NCBI RefSeq assembly: GCF_022458985.1
Contig: NC_061774.1
Location: 11,150,616-11,214,615 of the forward strand
Direction of reading: 5' to 3'
Source: Mugil cephalus
Lineage: Eukaryota; Chordata; Actinopteri; Mugiliformes; Mugilidae
DNA: 64,000 nucleotides
Within the stretch, counting starts at the first letter, position 1; each line of letters begins with the position of its first letter. This document shows, in pieces, positions 59,562 through 64,000 of this stretch. Both the position numbers and the translations under genes were made by a program. Below the pieces are notes generated by a model. It was not told the origin of the DNA. It searched no databases and saw only the letters and a program-made list of their open reading frames with translations.

Positions 59562-59870
59562 CTGTGGTTCATACATCCAAGTTTCAGCTGGCCTTGTTTC
59601 ATTTGAGGAGCTCATCAGGTATGCAGAGAACAGTGCTGTACGTTTCTGACGATCATAAAGGGTTGCAAAGCGGTATTTATTTTCGTAGCGCTGGCATATC
59701 GCCTGATGTCCTGTTCCAAAACCCTCTGGTGGAGTTTTGTTGTAGAAGAACTTTTGGCACATGGTAAATTTTGACGGGCTGAGCTCTCCAGAGGTCAGGC
59801 CACCAAACCAGGGTAAAAGAAGAAGCAGAGCTCCAGCGGTGAATGGCAGCATCTTCCTTGGAGTCATCAT
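59562..59870 (-). CDS. Endonuclease domain-containing 1-like protein, first coding exon only
   Basis: Minus-strand exon of 309 bp (103 codons) ending at a good donor (CAG then GTAAGA). It begins MMTPRKMLPF, followed by a hydrophobic signal peptide (LLLLLPWFGG). It then shows the N-terminal signature of fish ENDOD1-like secreted nucleases: FFYNKTPPEGF, ICQRYENKYRFATLYD, FSAYL and WMYEPQ. The catalytic part of the non-specific endonuclease fold would be in a later exon at lower coordinates, inside or beyond the gap. Its linkage to the neighbouring genes is uncertain because of the gap on one side and the duplicate junction on the other. Confidence 0.82.
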
Positions 59871-60081
59871 GTACAACAGAGCAGTAACCTGAAAGAGATG
59901 TAGAATAGTGCTCCAGTCCTCCTCTAGACAAGTCTGTTAACTGGTCTGTCTCTGTGTATTCAGTCACAGACTTGAGTTAAATACTCTTCGTTCAGCCCCT
60001 GGGGTGGTGCTGATTGGTGACTGGAAAGTGCAACGTGAATACAGGATGTCATTTTCACTTCTGCATTTGAACGTGCTATTT

Positions 60082-60720
60082 TGGCGTCTCATTGGAGGGC
60101 TGAGGTGGAAGAAAGGAGGAAAAACTAAAGGAAAGGCAGAAATAATCATGCCGTCATTTGCATCAAATATATTTTGCCACGTAGAGCAAAATATTAAGTA
60201 ATAATATAAGTATATTGATATAAGTAATTAAACCTAAAACTTAATGGTGACAGAGACAGAAAGACGTTGCATTTTAAACAAACAAGTGTTTGAAATTAAC
60301 TCAACGTGCAGATTAGTTCTTCACTTATTGATATTCAGCTTTAATGTAGGCAATCAAATTCTTTCCTATATAAGTGACATATATTTACACAAGCATCACT
60401 TACACTCCCAGTGAACGTTGTGTGATTGTGTTTGATAGAGTCATACATTTAGTTTGTGTTTCTGTGCTTACCTTGTTTAAGAGCATGAACCAAAACACAT
60501 GTAAGTTTCCTGTTTTTTCTATTTATCACTTATGCTAAGACCATGAACGTTTAATGAGGCCCAAGGTGACGACTTTAAATGTAACAGTCTAAATCTCAAA
60601 TATATTATATTCACAATTAGATTACAAAAGAATAAAGCAGTAAGCGTTTCTTAAAAGTGTCAGCGATAGCAATGGACTGTTTCTGGCCTATTTTAAGTCC
60701 AAAAAAAGAAGAAGAAAGAA

Positions 60721-60765
<45 letters not shown>

Positions 60766-62370
60766 GTATATGTACACAATTGTGAGACTGACTCGTTAAC
60801 AGTTATCTACTGACTTAGGACAACATTTTTTTTTTTTTATTACATTTTCTCTAAACCCTTGTTTTATCTTGTTTCATTGTTCAGTGAACAGACGTCAACA
60901 TCTCCTTTTAAGAAATGTGAGCGATTTCAAGATTTTATGTTGTTTACTTATCATCTGTGGTGTTTTATTGGCAGACGAATAGTCAGACCGTACCTGCGAC
61001 GATTTCGAACAGGTGTGTGGCATCTCTCTGGCATGTAGTGGGGGTGTGGTCTGCGGCTCGGAGGCAGCTCCCACGGGCGAATGGGAGAGGAAGGAGTGGA
61101 GGGAGGGGCGGAGCTTAGATCTAACATGGACTGCTGGGAAAGACGCTGCCTTTTTGGGCTCGGGCTGTCTTCCATCTGCACGCACAAGCGAAGGAGGAGA
61201 GACAACCACGGGGAAGGTCGGTTCAGGAAAAAAGGAGGCGAATGAATAAATGAGAGAAAACAACGACATACAAATTCAATTCAAACCAGGAGGCAACAGG
61301 CCGTGGTCATCTCTCATACTTACTTTGTCCCGATCCTCATTGCAGACATTATCTGGATGAAAATGTAACACTCCTCCTGCAGGCCACAGAGGGGAGAAAA
61401 AAAAAAAAAAAAAAAAACATAATCAGATAAGATGGGGCTGAGAAAAACATCAACATCACAAGACACATGGACATGCACTTGTTAAGCCAACAAAAACACA
61501 ACAACACACACAGGCAGCTGGTTTCCTTTGATTATATTTTCCATTCGAACGCCACACGGGACGCTCAAAACAAAACAAAAAAAAAAAGACGTTATCTCGA
61601 TGAAGCCTCTCTAATTTGCCAGAATAGTTACACGGACTTAATGCCGCAAAATCCAACAGTGATAATAAAAACACGCATCTGACATCTTGTTAGAGAAACG
61701 CTGTGTCCTCAGCGAGGGTTTCTTCTTGCAAACAGGCTTTTGAATTTCCTGCTTTAAGCAAGCAGACAAGAAAGCAATCCATCTCTGGAAGATGTCACGC
61801 TGGACTTATCCTCCCTGGCTCTCACAGACAAATCACTCCCTCTGATCTGCCATGAAAAGCCTATGCAGACGCACACAAACAGACAACCCACAATCAAACA
61901 CGTCCAGCACACCAGAGTCCATCTTGTTGACTCTGCGCACGTAACATTTTTTGAATACTGATAACCACTTTTGTCTCCTGTCACCAGTTCACGTTCATTT
62001 CTGTCACCACTGTGTGCTGCCCTGAGGAGGAACGACTTATTGGTCAACTGGCATCTATTTTGATAATGACTGTAATAGTTATCAACACAAACATTTGTCA
62101 GTTTGCCAGTATTGTAAGCAGAATATGTTCCAGTTTGGGACACGAGACACAATTTGAAGATGTCTAATTGGGAAATTATGATGGATTTTTGTGGGATTTT
62201 CTGACACTTTACAGATATTTAACAAATCAACTGGAACCCCAGCACAACATCATAAATTGGAGTAACCCCGTTTGCAAGCATGTGCTATGTTCAAGTGTCC
62301 TTGAGCAGGGCAACCACTATTATCTCCACAACAACAGCTCAGCACTGTGCTTATTCCATTCTTTTTGTTA

Positions 62371-62402
<32 letters not shown>

Positions 62403-64000
62403 TCCATGTGGTGGTGATAAAAGCGATAAAGATGAACTGATCCTAAGCTCAACCAACCATCGCAAACAAAAGCTTCCTTAATGATAATGAGATTAGTATA
62501 TGAAAAAAATGGTAAACTAAAAAAGAAACATTACTGAGCGGAACACAAATGTCATAAACATAATCTTTTTTAAAAAAAAAAAAAAAAAAACGCGCTTTCC
62601 CATCTGTTTATCTGACAGCCCACATGTGCAGTCTGGATGCAACATGTGCACACAGACATTTCAGCAGCTTAAGAAGGATGTCCTTGAACTCCGCTGACAA
62701 GAGTTTCCTCTAAGCAGTTCCCCCTCCCAAATAACATTTAATCACAAAAAAAAAGAGGGGAGAAAACTCCCCCTTTGTGCCTTTCAGTTTCTTCCTCTAT
62801 GCCTCCCTCATCCAAGCAGCCCCCCCTCTTCCTCCTCAGAAACAACAGATCTGAAAGCAGCCCTCTTCCCCTTTCTTGTCTTTGCGAAGCCACTCCAGAG
62901 CCATGTGAAGTCTGCCGATAGTGACGGCTCAAAGACGCCCTGCTAGTGGCTGCGGAGAACAGAGGAACGGGCGCTGACTGACTGGACGACGGTCGGGCCG
63001 GCGCACTGGTTTACATCTTCATTTCATCTTACGATCCCTTTTTCTTCACACCGCATAGGGTCCTGGGGCTCAGATCGCCAATGCGCTTTTGTGGAGAACT
63101 AGGCCTGTTAATGCTGATTCATCCCAGGGACGGTGAACCCAGACTGGACGGTTCTGATGGCGAGCGGACTCAGCCTCGTTCCTTCCTAGCGCGGTTGCTG
63201 GGGAAGACTGACACCATTTCTTTCACGACAGACGACTGAGTCAGACAGAGAAGTGAACTTAAGGGTATTAGCTGTCATCAAGACACAATTTGTTCATGTT
63301 ATTTACTTGACATGCAGTAACTTGAAACTAATATTTAGCAGAGACAAGCTGTAATTAGAAAAACATATTTTAGCCACATAATCAGCAAAGATGTCACATA
63401 ATAATATTAATGAAGGTCCATAAAGTGTGCAATGATGTCAGGTTGGGAGTGCACCCACTGTTAAAGCTACATGCCTGAAACTGGGGAGTAAAAGCAAAGG
63501 AGAAAATAGGAGTGGCTGAAACTGAGGCAAGACAGTGGGACACATTTTTAACACCCCTAAACACAAACCTGAACACATCCAGGATAAAGAGAAGACAAGA
63601 GGCGTAATACAATGACATTACCAACATGCAACAGCTAACCAGAATCTGTGATGTACTTACACATGCACGGTCCTTTATTCTGCTTAGACACACGGAAAAC
63701 ATTTCACACTCATCGACACACAACAACCTGGCCACAAAGAATGAGGCATGTGCAGCTGCTAGGAGCAATAAGGACAACGGCTCACACAGATGGGAAACGC
63801 ACTTTTTAAGTCGTTCGCAACGAACCAGGCTGTAGTCTGTCAGTTTGGGAAGCATACATTTCTGCAAGTGTCCACTCTGTGTGGCTTATTTTGGCTGTTT
63901 GGCAACAGCGCCGCTATTACTACACAGTGCCATTAAAAGGCTGCTTTCATTAATCCGGCACTCTTCTTCTTTTTTTTTTTTTTGCCTTTGAGGGAACCCA
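60082..64000 (-). pseudogene. Partial second copy of rnf38 (copy B)
   Basis: Nearly identical to 28767-32655, in the same orientation, offset about 31.3 kb. It carries the first 18 bp of rnf38 exon 4 (60082-60099), exon 3 (60994-61175, same protein sequence; donor GTACGG instead of GTATGA) and exon 2 (61324-61376), with intron sequence to the window end. It begins abruptly inside exon 4, so exons 4-12 are absent. Differences include an expanded CA tract at 60724-60760 and many one-base indels after about 63070. Most likely an alternative-haplotype contig or misassembly; a recent real duplication is the alternative. Confidence 0.85.
60724..60760. repeat. CA microsatellite, expanded relative to copy A
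   Basis: About 18 CA units here, against about 5 at the equivalent place in copy A (about 29391-29402). This is an allele-like length difference. Confidence 0.9.

Noticed and set aside
60082-64000. A second functional rnf38 gene
   Set aside because: Only exons 2, 3 and 18 bp of exon 4 are present in the window, and the copy begins inside an exon next to a gap; better explained as a duplicated contig.

Overview
This window is vertebrate nuclear DNA, almost certainly from a ray-finned (probably percomorph) fish. The genes are intron-rich with GT-AG splice sites and vertebrate exon structures. Between them lie Tc1, hAT, piggyBac and L2-type fish transposons and many dinucleotide repeats. I see no prokaryotic or viral genes, no tRNA or rRNA, and no CRISPR array. 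Exon limits below were read by eye from reading frame, splice signals and recalled human family members.

Layout: (1) 1-10,567, minus strand: the 5' half (signal peptide plus three extracellular exons) of a neuronal nicotinic acetylcholine receptor beta-type subunit; its large transmembrane exon lies off the left edge. Intron 3 carries a Tc1-like transposon inserted in an older repeat. (2) 10,568-23,494: gene-poor DNA with microsatellites, a dispersed fish repeat and a second Tc1 fragment. (3) 23,495-34,116, minus: complete rnf38 (12 coding exons, about 641 aa, C-terminal RING-H2) with a large His/Asn-rich insertion and an unusual 3' UTR. (4) 36,148-40,981, minus: zcchc7 (8 coding exons, CCHC zinc knuckles), with one extra base in a homopolymer that breaks the frame of the last knuckle. 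(5) 42,700-44,120, plus: a strongly diverged Pax5-like gene, head-to-head with zcchc7 as PAX5 is in human. It keeps the paired domain and octapeptide, but I cannot find the homeodomain remnant or C-terminal regulatory region. (6) 49,289-52,323, plus: a STAP1-like adaptor (PH plus SH2, 314 aa) with a possible spliced 3' UTR whose intron holds a piggyBac derivative. (7) 54,800-58,846: piggyBac and L2-like LINE remains and a minisatellite, then a 500-N gap (58,847-59,346). (8) 59,347-60,081: first coding exon of an ENDOD1-like secreted protein, minus strand. (9) 60,082-64,000: a nearly identical second copy of part of rnf38 (equivalent to 28,767-32,655), starting inside an exon and next to the gap. 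It looks more like an unpurged haplotype contig or misjoin than a new gene.

The genes do not form an operon or pathway. The biologically meaningful arrangement is conserved synteny with the human 9p13 PAX5-ZCCHC7-RNF38 neighbourhood, which identifies the Pax gene as a Pax5 relative despite its divergence. The most interesting items are that reduced Pax5-like gene, the His/Asn expansion and the complementary CA/GT tracts in the rnf38 3' UTR, the zcchc7 frameshift, and the rnf38 duplicate beside the gap.
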